From: Oscillospiraceae bacterium
Lineage (GTDB): Bacteria; Bacillota; Clostridia; Oscillospirales; Oscillospiraceae
Reading direction: 5' to 3'
DNA length: 10,439 nt
NCBI GenBank assembly: GCA_029009035.1
Contig: JAQXJQ010000027.1
Location: 1 to 10,439, forward strand
Both the position numbers and the translations under genes were made by a program. Positions within the stretch are counted from its first letter, which is position 1, and the number at the start of each line of letters is the position of its first letter. Below are positions 1-6,990 of this stretch, one piece after another. The notes beneath the pieces were generated by a model. It made no database searches, was not told where the DNA came from, and saw only the letters and a program-made list of their open reading frames with translations.

Positions 1-2073
1 GTCGTCCACCTCCACGCCGGGGTTGGGGGTAAAGGTCTTGGTGGAGGCCTCATAGGTGCCTGCGGCGGTGATCCAGCTGTTTCCATAGCCTGTGTTGGCA
101 AAAATCACCAGGGGCATACAGGTGGACGCCTCGCTCACCTCGTAGTTCTCGGCAAAAATGTCCCTGCCGGAATACAGACGGGAATCGTACTCCAGACCGA
201 ACAGGTTGGCCAGCGTGGGTACGATGTCAATGGCGGAGCAGGGGGTGTCCACCACCACAGGCTCCTCCATGGAGCCGCACCACAGGATGAGGCTGTTGCG
301 GTAACGGGAGGTGTCCTTCTCGGTATCGTCGCGGCCGGACAGCTCCTTGTAGAAGTCGCCGTCATCGGTGACCATGCCATAGGGATAGTGGTCGGCGGCC
401 ATGACGATCACGGTGTCGTCAGCGATGCCCGCCTCCTCCAGCCGTGTCACGAGATATTCCATGGCATATTCCAGCTCCAGATTGCAGGCGATGTAGGCCT
501 GCACCGCTTCGGAGGCGTTGGGATAGGCTGCCTGGGCGATCTCCCGGTTCTTGCGGGACATGGCGTTGCCGCCCCAGTTGTAGTTGCAGTGGCCGCTGAC
601 CGTCATATAGTAGGCGTGGAATTTGGTGCCGTTGTTCACATAGTCGTCCACATAGCCGTCCACGGTGGCCTTCATCATCTCCAGGTCGGAGTTGGGCCAC
701 AGGTTGGAGGGCAGCGTGAGGCCGTTGCCCACACCCTTGTAGTCATAGCCCAGATTGGTGAGGTAGCCGTCTCTGCCGTAGTAGGTGTAGGTGTGGTTAT
801 GCCAGGCAGGGGTGACATAACCCTGCTTCTGCAGCTGCCAGGCCAGGGAGATGGGCATGGACACATTTTTGCTGTAGGCGTAGGAGGTCTTGCCCTGCAC
901 GCCCCACATGGGGATGATGCCCGTGGTGTTGGCAAACTCACCGCCGATGGTGGACATGGTCCAGTTGGGCTGATAGAAGTTGTTGAACACGAAGCCCTCG
1001 TGGCTCAGCCGGTACAGGGTGGGGGTCAGCTCCTCGGAGATAGCGTAGGGGGAGAATGCCTCCGCGGTGAGGAAGATCAGGTTCTTGTCCTTGAAGTACC
1101 CGGTGTACTCGTTCTGCTGAGAGGGCGTGAGGCTGCCGAAATAGCGGTGCATGGCCTTGAAGGTGTCGGTCTGGGCCGCCGCCTCCAGCGCCGCAAAGTC
1201 GATGTCCAGGGTGTTGTAGCCGTACACCACCGGGGTCTGGGTGGGCTCATCCGTGGGCTCGTCCGTGGGCTCCTGAGAGGGGTCGGCGGAGGGCACCGGC
1301 TCCGAGGGATCGGGGCCCACAGGGATATCAGGCAGCTTTTCCTCCGGCATACCGAAGATGCCGTACTCCGCCTCCAGCCGCAGGCTGGTAAAGATACCGA
1401 AGTGGGGGATGGAGGCATTGGCGGAGTATTCATAGGTGTAGAAGTTCTTCACCCCGCCGAAGTTGGAGAGCAGGAAGCCCAGAAGCTGGCAGAGCACCAG
1501 CATACCGGCCAGCAGCAGGCGGACGCTGCCCCGCTGTCCCCGCTCCCGGATGATGGCGCGGCGGAACAGGATAAACACCACCAGGGGGATGAAAGAGAGC
1601 AGGATGAAGGGAATGCGGGCCACGATCACTTCCACCATGGTGCCGAAAAAGTCCCCAACCACCTGTCCGGCCATGGCGTTGACATAGGCGATGCCGAAAT
1701 AGGTCTTGTAGAAGCTCTTGCAGCAATACTCGATGCAGGTGTACACCGTTCCCAGGGACAAAAGCACAATGCCGGCGATCCGGGCCGCCTTCCGCCAGGG
1801 CAGAAGATCCAGGATCAGGAACAGGAACAGACCCGCCGCCACGCAGAAAAACAGGATGCGCACCAGGCCCATGGAGAAGAAGGGGTTGTCCGCGTCAAAA
1901 AGGCGCACCAGCAGCTCATGGTACAGCATAGCCACGGGGAAGAAAACCGCCGACAGCAGCGGGGACCCCCCTCTGTACCCGGAGGTGTGTCTCCGGGGCC
2001 GGCGGGAAGACCCGGCCGAGGCGGAGGGACGGGGCGACCGGGAACGGGGCGCCACTCGTTTCGCTTTATACAT
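1..2073 (-). CDS. LTA synthase-like membrane sulfatase (phosphoglycerol transferase), C-terminus cut by window edge
   Basis: 691 codons are visible and the frame is still open at base 1. The first 37 residues are rich in Arg, Ser and Pro and probably cytosolic. About five membrane segments follow (near 38-57, 66-90, 96-113, 147-171 and 185-203), then a Pro/Asp/Glu/Thr linker (about 249-281) and an extracellular alkaline-phosphatase/sulfatase fold. Family active-site elements can be seen: Glu338 in TAEAF (metal), Thr375 in STIGGEF (the nucleophile Thr of LtaS), Arg434 in YYGRD, His495 in SGHCNY, and Asp561-His562 in ADHYPYG (metal). Enzymes of this family move glycerol phosphate from phosphatidylglycerol to a lipid anchor on the outer membrane face. 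The start is the ATG at 2073; an in-frame TGA lies two codons upstream and no strong Shine-Dalgarno is seen. The family is secure. Whether it makes lipoteichoic acid or another glycerol-phosphate polymer cannot be read from sequence. Confidence 0.9.
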   Translation of the reverse strand, partial: MYKAKRVAPRSRSPRPSASAGSSRRPRRHTSGYRGGSPLLSAVFFPVAMLYHELLVRLFDADNPFFSMGLVRILFFCVAAGLFLFLILDLLPWRKAARIAGIVLLSLGTVYTCIEYCCKSFYKTYFGIAYVNAMAGQVVGDFFGTMVEVIVARIPFILLSFIPLVVFILFRRAIIRERGQRGSVRLLLAGMLVLCQLLGFLLSNFGGVKNFYTYEYSANASIPHFGIFTSLRLEAEYGIFGMPEEKLPDIPVGPDPSEPVPSADPSQEPTDEPTDEPTQTPVVYGYNTLDIDFAALEAAAQTDTFKAMHRYFGSLTPSQQNEYTGYFKDKNLIFLTAEAFSPYAISEELTPTLYRLSHEGFVFNNFYQPNWTMSTIGGEFANTTGIIPMWGVQGKTSYAYSKNVSMPISLAWQLQKQGYVTPAWHNHTYTYYGRDGYLTNLGYDYKGVGNGLTLPSNLWPNSDLEMMKATVDGYVDDYVNNGTKFHAYYMTVSGHCNYNWGGNAMSRKNREIAQAAYPNASEAVQAYIACNLELEYAMEYLVTRLEEAGIADDTVIVMAADHYPYGMVTDDGDFYKELSGRDDTEKDTSRYRNSLILWCGSMEEPVVVDTPCSAIDIVPTLANLFGLEYDSRLYSGRDIFAENYEVSEASTCMPLVIFANTGYGNSWITAAGTYEASTKTFTPNPGVEVDD

Positions 2074-2123
2074 AGGTCACGCTTCTTTCTGAAGGAAAAA
2101 ATCATTTGTAAACTAACTAATAT

Positions 2124-2152
2124 AAGGTAACACAATTCCGGCCCGATTTCAA
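2124..2152 (-). promoter_or_regulatory. candidate sigma-A promoter for the LTA synthase-like gene
   Basis: On the minus strand, TTGAAA (2152-2147) is followed after exactly 17 bp by TACCTT (2129-2124). The -35 is a good match and the -10 is weak (T, A and final T). The position predicts a leader of roughly 40-45 nt before the ATG at 2073. The call rests on pattern alone. Confidence 0.35.
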
Positions 2153-2196
2153 CAGAGCCTGTTTACATTTCATAGAAAATACATCTTTTCCATCCC

Positions 2197-2225
2197 TTGC
2201 CATCCCCCCTGCTCTGTGGTAAGGT
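2197..2225 (+). promoter_or_regulatory. candidate sigma-A promoter for the anion permease
   Basis: TTGCCA (2197-2202, five of six to consensus) is separated by 17 bp from TAAGGT (2220-2225, three of six). It would give a leader of about 120 nt. The rest of the 280-bp divergent gap (2074-2353) holds only short imperfect inverted repeats such as GGCGGAA near 2259 and TTCCGCC near 2313. I see no gene there. Confidence 0.3.
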
Positions 2226-2353
2226 AATAGACAGCTTCTTTTCTATTTAGACGCCTCCGGCGGAAAAATGTTCCGGCAGAAGAAGTACATTCCCGCTTCT
2301 CCGGAAAGGCTGTTCCGCCCTCCATTCCAATTCTCCCTGCCATGGTGACCGCT

Positions 2354-3475
2354 ATGAGATCAACACTTCGCCGCATATTCGCCTACCTCCGTGGTGAGAT
2401 CGTGCTCACCGCCGCATGGGCTCTGGCTCTCCTGTCCATGCTCGCCGTCCCTCCGGACAGCGCCTATCCCAGCTACATCGACCTGCACACCCTGGGCCTG
2501 CTCTTTGCCCTCATGGCCGTCATGGCGGGGCTGCGGCAGCTGGGGCTCTTCCGCACCATGGGCGAGGCCATGCTTCGATGCACCGCCACCACCCGCCAGC
2601 TGGAGGCGCTCCTCATCTTTCTGCCCTTCTTCACCAGCATGGCGGTGACCAACGATGTGGCGCTCATCACCTTTGTCCCCTTCGCTCTGGAGGTGCTGTC
2701 CATGGCGGGACAGGAGCAGCGGGTCATCCCCGTGGTGGCGGCCCAGACCATCGCCGCCAATCTGGGCAGCATGACCACCCCCATCGGCAATCCCCAGAAC
2801 CTCTACCTCTACTCCCACTACGGCCTGTCCATGGGGGAGTTCTTCTCCGCTTTGCTGCCTCTGACCGTGGTATCCGCCCTGCTGCTGGCGCTGTTTATTC
2901 TGCTGCGCAAGTCCCAGCCCATCAGCGTCACCCTCACCCATGTCTCCGCCCCGCTGCCCAAAGGCCCTCTGTGCCTGCTGCTGGGACTGTTCCTGCTGTG
3001 TCTGGGAGTGGTAGCCGGGCTGCTGCCCCTGTGGCTGGTCTGCCTCACGGTGGTTGCCGCCCTGCTCATCATCGACAGAACCGCTCTGCTCCGGGTGGAC
3101 TACCCGCTGCTGCTCACCTTCGTGGGTTTCTTTGTGTTCGTGGGCAATCTGGGGCGTGTTCCCCTGTTCCGGCAGTTTTTTGAGGGGCTGCTCACCGGCC
3201 ATGAGGTCATTTGCTCCGTGGCCGCAAGCCAAATCATCAGCAACGTCCCCGCCGCCCTGCTCCTCTCCGGCTTTACCCGGCAGGCCCGCTCCCTGCTCAT
3301 CGGCGTCAATCTGGGCGGTCTGGGCACGCTGATCGCCTCCATGGCCAGCCTGATCTCCTACAAATATCTGGCCAACGCCTTCCCGGAGCAAAAGGGGAAG
3401 TACCTGGCCCGGTTCACCCTCGCCAATGTGATCTTCCTGGCTGTCCTTCTGGCTGTCTGGAAGCTTTTCCTGTAA
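2354..3475 (+). CDS. anion permease of the ArsB/NhaD/SLC13 (ion transporter) superfamily
   Basis: A 373-residue, very hydrophobic protein with about ten membrane segments. Two similar halves carry the helix-break motifs expected of this superfamily: TNDVALITF (99-107) and GNPQNLYLYS (145-154) in the first half, and SNVPAALLLS (296-305) and NLGGLGTLIAS (319-329) in the second. It should carry an anion such as a dicarboxylate, citrate or arsenite, coupled to an ion gradient. The substrate cannot be named. It is shorter than typical ArsB or SLC13 proteins (over 400 residues). An in-frame ATG lies 12 bp upstream at 2342, but I chose 2354 because GGTGA at 2344-2348 sits 5 nt before it, while 2342 has no ribosome site. 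The gene stands alone, diverges from the LTA synthase-like gene and ends in the 3477-3513 terminator. No arsenic gene is nearby. Confidence 0.82.
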   Translation: MRSTLRRIFAYLRGEIVLTAAWALALLSMLAVPPDSAYPSYIDLHTLGLLFALMAVMAGLRQLGLFRTMGEAMLRCTATTRQLEALLIFLPFFTSMAVTNDVALITFVPFALEVLSMAGQEQRVIPVVAAQTIAANLGSMTTPIGNPQNLYLYSHYGLSMGEFFSALLPLTVVSALLLALFILLRKSQPISVTLTHVSAPLPKGPLCLLLGLFLLCLGVVAGLLPLWLVCLTVVAALLIIDRTALLRVDYPLLLTFVGFFVFVGNLGRVPLFRQFFEGLLTGHEVICSVAASQIISNVPAALLLSGFTRQARSLLIGVNLGGLGTLIASMASLISYKYLANAFPEQKGKYLARFTLANVIFLAVLLAVWKLFL

Positions 3476-3476
3476 A

Positions 3477-3513
3477 AATTCCCGCAGAGATCACTCTGCG
3501 GGAATTCGTTTTT
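3477..3513. terminator. bidirectional rho-independent terminator between permease and spoIID-like gene
   Basis: A perfect 13-bp stem (3477-3489 with 3494-3506) closes a 4-nt loop. A run of five T follows on the plus strand (3509-3513), and five A on the other side (3474-3478) give the U-run for minus-strand transcripts. It lies 1 nt after the permease stop. On the minus strand its first arm encodes the last four codons (IPAE) of the SpoIID-like protein and its loop holds that gene's TGA. Confidence 0.88.
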
Positions 3514-4519
3514 CGATGGTCACGCCGGTATAGTAGTGGCTGACAATGTCCTGCCAGGTGCTCCCCGCTTTGGCCATGGCATTGGCGCCGTACTGGCTCA
3601 TGCCCACGCCGTGCCCGTAGCCGGTGACCGAGAAGGTGAACACCCCGTCCCGCTCCTCCACGGTGAAGCAGGCCGAGCGCAGCCCCAGCAGCGTGCGCAC
3701 CGCACCCCCCGACATGGTCACGCCGCCCAGGCTGATCTCCTCCACCCTGCCCGAGGGGGTGCGCACCGGCTGCCCCCACCAGGCTGCGGGGTCACCCGAC
3801 AGGTCGGCCCCCAGTCCCCGCTCCTTTGCCAGCGTCCGCAGCTCCTCCGCCGTCACCTCCACCACAGAGTGGTAGTTGGGTACCTCCTCCCCCTCCGGGC
3901 TGTCCACCGACACCAGATAGGGCAGCTCCGTCCCCCATACCGCCCGGGCGTCCTCCGTCTCAGCGGCGGAGGAGGAGAAAAACACCGCCTGAATGGGCTT
4001 GCCCCCATAGATGAGGATCTGTCCGTCGGTGTCCGCCACCGCATCCGCGATACGCTCTGTCCAGGCCCCGGTCAGCTCTCCCCATCTGGCCTGCGCTGCC
4101 TCCGGGGTGAGATAGGCCTGGCAGCAGGCGGACCGGTCACAGACCTCGCCCTCTCCATGGGTCCCGCCCGCCATCTTCCACAGGGCATAGGTCCGGGCGC
4201 ACACAGCCTGGGCCCGCAGAGCCTCCGGCTCAAAGGATGCCGGCATCTCCGCCGCCACCACCCGCCACAGGTAGGTGTCCATAGTCAGCTCCTCCGTCGA
4301 GCCATCCTCCCGCAGCACCTTCACCGCCTGTCCCTCGTCCCACCCCGCCGGTGCGGGCTGCACCCCCGCCGTCGGCGCCGGCAGCAGCTGCGGGGCGTCC
4401 TTCTCCGGCACAGCCCCCCGCCCCATGGCTCCCAGCGACAGGAGCAGCACCGCCGCACCCGCCGCCGCACCTGTCAAAAAGGGCCGGGCAAAACCGGCTC
4501 CTACCCTCCATTTCTGCAA
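3491..4519 (-). CDS. spoIID: stage II sporulation protein D-like peptidoglycan lytic transglycosylase
   Basis: 342 residues, close to the length of Bacillus SpoIID. One N-terminal membrane anchor (about 13-34) is followed by a Pro/Ala-rich linker and the SpoIID domain. The family signature is clear: VVAAEMPASFEPEALRAQAV (87-106) with Glu91 as the expected catalytic acid, Arg109 in CART, and the C-terminal YGHGVGMSQYGAN (301-313). His121, Cys127 and Cys133 are spaced six and six, matching the zinc ligands I recall for Clostridioides difficile SpoIID. The enzyme cuts denuded glycan strands made by SpoIIP during engulfment of the forespore. The start is TTG at 4519; GGTGA lies 6 nt upstream and an in-frame TGA is just beyond, so no earlier start is possible. 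It is a single gene, convergent with the permease. Other SpoIID/LytB-domain proteins exist, but length and motifs favour true SpoIID. Confidence 0.88.
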   Translation of the reverse strand: MQKWRVGAGFARPFLTGAAAGAAVLLLSLGAMGRGAVPEKDAPQLLPAPTAGVQPAPAGWDEGQAVKVLREDGSTEELTMDTYLWRVVAAEMPASFEPEALRAQAVCARTYALWKMAGGTHGEGEVCDRSACCQAYLTPEAAQARWGELTGAWTERIADAVADTDGQILIYGGKPIQAVFFSSSAAETEDARAVWGTELPYLVSVDSPEGEEVPNYHSVVEVTAEELRTLAKERGLGADLSGDPAAWWGQPVRTPSGRVEEISLGGVTMSGGAVRTLLGLRSACFTVEERDGVFTFSVTGYGHGVGMSQYGANAMAKAGSTWQDIVSHYYTGVTIEKRIPAE

Positions 4520-4540
4520 CTCGCATCACCATCTCTCGCA

Positions 4541-4572
4541 TATTTATCGTAACAACGCAAAAAATATCTCAA
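4541..4572 (-). promoter_or_regulatory. candidate promoter of the spoIID-like gene (sigma-A-like and sigma-E-like readings overlap)
   Basis: On the minus strand, TTGAGA (4572-4567) and GATAAA (4548-4543) are 18 bp apart, a fair sigma-A match. The same DNA can be read as a sporulation sigma-E site: ATATT (4567-4563), 14 bp, then GATAAATA (4548-4541), which resembles the CATACAnT -10. Bacillus spoIID is sigma-E dependent, which supports the second reading. The start point would lie about 15-20 nt before the TTG codon. Confidence 0.4.
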
Positions 4573-4590
4573 TTCCTGCATATTTCGCAG

Positions 4591-4619
4591 TTGACCAATT
4601 CAATTCAATGGTTTATACT
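4591..4619 (+). promoter_or_regulatory. sigma-A promoter of citrate synthase
   Basis: TTGACC (4591-4596) and TATACT (4614-4619) are separated by exactly 17 bp, each one base from consensus. The predicted start is near 4626, giving a leader of about 27 nt. AGGAGG at 4640-4645 then lies 7 nt before the ATG. This promoter sits inside the upstream extension of the citrate synthase reading frame, which confirms the start at 4653. Confidence 0.75.
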
Positions 4620-4652
4620 GGTTCTTATATTTACTGCCGAGGAGGCGCTTTT

Positions 4653-6035
4653 ATGTCCGACTTCAAAAATCAGGATCAAATGGAGGATGTCTCCAGGGAC
4701 TTCCTGCAATCTATATGCGCGCAGTACGGCCCGCAGCACGCCGTACCCGCCAAATATTACGAGCAATATCAGGTCAAGCGCGGTCTGCGCAACGCCGACG
4801 GCACCGGCGTCATGGCCGGCATCACCCAGATCGGCGACGTCCGCGGCTATGTGTTGGAGGGCGGCAAGAAGCAGCCCGCTCCCGGCCAGCTCATCTACCG
4901 CGGCTATGACATCAACGACCTCATCGGTGATTTCATGTCCAAGGGCCGCTTCGGCTATGAGGAGACCGCCTATCTGCTGCTCTTCGGCACGCTGCCCACC
5001 GAGGATCAGCTGCGCACCTTCTCCGCCATGCTCGCCCACTACCGCACCCTGCCCAAGGGCTTTACCGAGGATATGATCCTGAAGGCGCCCAGCCGCGATG
5101 TGATGAACAAGCTGGCCCGTTCCACCCTGGCCCTCTACTCCTACGACGAAAATCCGGAGGACAACTCCCTGGAGTACGAGCTGTTCCAGGCGGTCCAGCT
5201 CATCGCCCGCTACCCCAGCATCGTGGCCCACGCCTTCGCCTGCAAGCGCCACTACTTCGACAATGAGTCCCTGTTCCTCCACATCCCCCAGCCCGATCTC
5301 AGCGTGGCGGAGAACTTCCTGTACTCCGTGCGCCACGACAACCGCTACTCCGAGGCGGAAGCCCGGCTGCTGGACCTCTGCCTGGTGCTGCACATGGAGC
5401 ACGGCGGCGGCAACAACTCCGCCTTCTCCTGCCGCGTGCTGTCCTCCACCGGGACCGATATCTACTCCGCCATCGCCGCCGCCGTCGGCTCTCTGAAGGG
5501 CCCCAAGCACGGCGGCGCCAACAAGAAGGTCATGGAGATGTTCGGCTATATCGAGCGGGATGTGACCGACTGGAAGGACGACGACGCCGTCGCCGCCTAT
5601 CTGGAGAAGCTGCTGCGCAAAGAGACCGGCGACGGCTCCGGCCTCATCTACGGCATGGGCCACGCCATCTATACCCTGTCCGATCCCCGCGCGGTGCTGC
5701 TCAAGCAGTTTGCCCGCAAGGTGGCCGAGGAAAAGGGCATGCTGGACGAATTCCAGCTCTTTGAGTCCGTGGAGCGCCTCACCCCCGAGGTCTTCCACCG
5801 TGTCACCGGCCAGGACAAGGTCATGTGCGCCAATGTGGACCTCTACTCCGGACTGGTCTACAAGATGATGGACATCCCCTCCGAGCTGTACACCCCCCTG
5901 TTCGCCATCGCCCGTATTGTGGGCTGGTGCGCCCACCGGGTGGAGGAGGTCTACAACCCCTCCGGCCGCATCATCCGTCCCGCCTACCGCGCCCTCTGCC
6001 CCGATCACAAATTCGTGCCTCTGGATGAGAGATAA
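4653..6035 (+). CDS. citrate synthase (citrate/2-methylcitrate synthase family)
   Basis: A 460-residue protein with the citrate synthase fold throughout. It condenses acetyl-CoA with oxaloacetate to citrate, the entry to the oxidative arm of the TCA cycle and to glutamate synthesis in anaerobes. The expected catalytic triad can be placed at His286 in GPKHGGAN, His337 in GMGHAIY and Asp396 in NVDLYSG. His250 in HMEHGGGNNS and Arg346 in LSDPR match oxaloacetate-binding positions. The N-terminal region of about 45 residues before the core is longer than in the short Bacillus-type enzymes. The start is fixed by AGGAGG 7 nt upstream and a near-consensus promoter at 4591. The gene stands alone, with no aconitase or isocitrate dehydrogenase beside it. 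Use on propionyl-CoA (methylcitrate synthase) or Re-face stereochemistry is not suggested: Re-citrate synthases belong to the unrelated homocitrate synthase family. Confidence 0.95.
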   Translation: MSDFKNQDQMEDVSRDFLQSICAQYGPQHAVPAKYYEQYQVKRGLRNADGTGVMAGITQIGDVRGYVLEGGKKQPAPGQLIYRGYDINDLIGDFMSKGRFGYEETAYLLLFGTLPTEDQLRTFSAMLAHYRTLPKGFTEDMILKAPSRDVMNKLARSTLALYSYDENPEDNSLEYELFQAVQLIARYPSIVAHAFACKRHYFDNESLFLHIPQPDLSVAENFLYSVRHDNRYSEAEARLLDLCLVLHMEHGGGNNSAFSCRVLSSTGTDIYSAIAAAVGSLKGPKHGGANKKVMEMFGYIERDVTDWKDDDAVAAYLEKLLRKETGDGSGLIYGMGHAIYTLSDPRAVLLKQFARKVAEEKGMLDEFQLFESVERLTPEVFHRVTGQDKVMCANVDLYSGLVYKMMDIPSELYTPLFAIARIVGWCAHRVEEVYNPSGRIIRPAYRALCPDHKFVPLDER

Positions 6036-6046
6036 CACACAACAAA

Positions 6047-6091
6047 AGGCCCGTTGCAGAATGCTCTGTTCTGCAACGGGCCTGCTCTTTT
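6047..6091. terminator. strong rho-independent terminator after citrate synthase
   Basis: A perfect 15-bp stem (6047-6061 with 6069-6083) closes a 7-nt loop. It is followed on the plus strand by GCTC and four T (6088-6091). On the minus strand the stem is followed by TTTGTT, so it may also stop readthrough from trmO. It begins 11 nt after the citrate synthase stop. Looser outer arms (AACACACAAC near 6035 and GTGTGGTGTT near 6099) could lengthen the structure. Confidence 0.88.
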
Positions 6092-6163
6092 ACCCTTTGT
6101 GTGGTGTTAAGGTATAAATAGATGGTAACAACCCCGCAAATTGGAATTTGACGGCGCAGACGC

Positions 6164-6286
6164 CTTGCCTCTCCCTCTGGGAGAGGTGGCAAAAATCTTT
6201 GATTTTTGACGGAGAGGGTAGTTGGATCGATACCCTCTCAGTCACCGCCTTTCGGCGGCGACAGCTCTCCCAAAGGGAGAGCCAAG
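6164..6286. repeat. 123-bp composite palindromic element with imperfect terminal inverted repeats and five hairpins
   Basis: The 27-bp ends (6164-6190 and 6260-6286) are inverted copies matching at 23 of 27 positions. Each end is itself a hairpin: CCTCTCCC-TCT-GGGAGAGG (6168-6186) and GCTCTCCC-AAA-GGGAGAGC (6264-6282). Between them lie AAAAATC-TTT-GATTTTT (6191-6207), GAGAGGGTA with TACCCTCTC around a 10-nt loop (6212-6239), and CCGCC-TTTC-GGCGG (6245-6258). It codes for nothing and lies between the convergent citrate synthase and trmO genes. The form suggests a MITE-like or REP-like dispersed repeat. A GACG tetramer flanks both ends but is too short to call a target duplication. Similar GGGAGAG hairpins are, from memory, common between genes of gut Clostridia. 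The remaining DNA of 6092-6163 holds no recognisable feature. Confidence 0.75.
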
Positions 6287-6305
6287 ACGGTTCCAACCAC
6301 CAAAT

Positions 6306-6977
6306 TCATTTTTTCTGAACTTCCCGCACATGCAGCACGCCCTCCGCCACGGTGAAGCGCACCTCCAGCCCGGCGAAGGTAAAGCCGTACACCCGCTCCG
6401 GGTCACGCTGATAGGAGGGGCGGGGGTCCTGGGCCAGCACGCCCCGCAGGGCCTCACGCCGCTGCTCCGGGATGACAGCAAGCCACTCGTCGGGAATATC
6501 CACCTCCAGCAGGTAGTCCTGCCCGGGGGCGGTGAAGCCCGCGGAGGCGTCGGGGTGGCAGTCGGCATAGGGCACATAGGGCTTGATGTCGAAGATGGGG
6601 GTGCCGTCCATGAGGTCGGCCCCCGACACATGGAGCACCGTCCCCATATCCGCCGTCGCCTCCACTCCCTCCAGCTTCACGCAGGACAGGCCGATGGGGT
6701 TGGGGCGGAAGGGGGAACGGGTGGCGAACACGCCCATGCGGGCGTTGCCGCCCAGCCGGGGCGGGCGCACCGTGGGCGACCAGCTGTCCCGCTTGGCCGC
6801 GGAAAACTCCCAGATGAGCCACAGGTGGGAGAACCCCTCGATCCCCCGCAGGGCCTCCGGATCACGAAACTCCGGCTCGAACACCACCGTGGCCGCAAGG
6901 CCGGACACCAGCCCCGCCTGACGGGGGATGCCGAACTTGGTGGGGAACTCAGACCGGATATGGGCAACAGGCTTCAA
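6306..6977 (-). CDS. trmO: tRNA (N6-threonylcarbamoyladenosine37-N6)-methyltransferase TrmO
   Basis: 223 residues, close to E. coli TrmO (YaeB, 235). The enzyme uses S-adenosylmethionine to methylate t6A at position 37 of certain threonine tRNAs, giving m6t6A and finer decoding of ACY codons. The family blocks are all present: FPTKFGIPRQ (11-20), FSHLWLIWEF (49-58), GVFATRSPFRPNPIGLS (82-98) and DGTPIFDIKPYVPYAD (124-139). The smaller C-terminal domain starts near PRPSYQRDPERVYGF (185-199). The start is TTG at 6977, with AGGAGA 7 nt upstream. The gene begins 13 bp after the stop of the PucR-type regulator, so the two are probably cotranscribed, although their functions are not obviously linked. 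Downstream it converges on citrate synthase across the hairpin repeat. Confidence 0.93.
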   Translation of the reverse strand: MKPVAHIRSEFPTKFGIPRQAGLVSGLAATVVFEPEFRDPEALRGIEGFSHLWLIWEFSAAKRDSWSPTVRPPRLGGNARMGVFATRSPFRPNPIGLSCVKLEGVEATADMGTVLHVSGADLMDGTPIFDIKPYVPYADCHPDASAGFTAPGQDYLLEVDIPDEWLAVIPEQRREALRGVLAQDPRPSYQRDPERVYGFTFAGLEVRFTVAEGVLHVREVQKK

Positions 6978-6990
6978 CGCTCGTCTCTCC

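Noticed and set aside
388..2130. 580-residue open frame on the plus strand
   Set aside because: It lies opposite the LTA synthase-like gene, is low-complexity in Gly, Val and His, and has no family motif. It is an antisense shadow of a GC-rich gene.
2170..2376. 68-residue minus-strand frame in the divergent gap
   Set aside because: No ribosome site, no recognisable motif, and it overlaps the permease start and candidate promoters.
2360..3391. 343-residue minus frame opposite the permease
   Set aside because: Composition is Gln/Gly/His/Glu-rich with no domain. The plus-strand frame has clear membrane helices and transporter motifs.
4275..4652. Upstream extension of the citrate synthase frame (126 extra codons)
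   Set aside because: It overlaps the spoIID-like gene in antisense and contains the promoter. The AGGAGG-preceded ATG at 4653 is the real start.
2354..6035. A citrate uptake and use cluster formed by the permease and citrate synthase
   Set aside because: The genes are not in one transcript, the spoIID-like gene lies between them, and the permease motifs do not identify citrate as substrate.
4605..6038. 477-residue open frame on the minus strand
   Set aside because: It is antisense to citrate synthase, with no recognisable motif and a biased composition.
6164..6286. CRISPR array
   Set aside because: The hairpins differ from one another and are not evenly spaced direct repeats with unique spacers.
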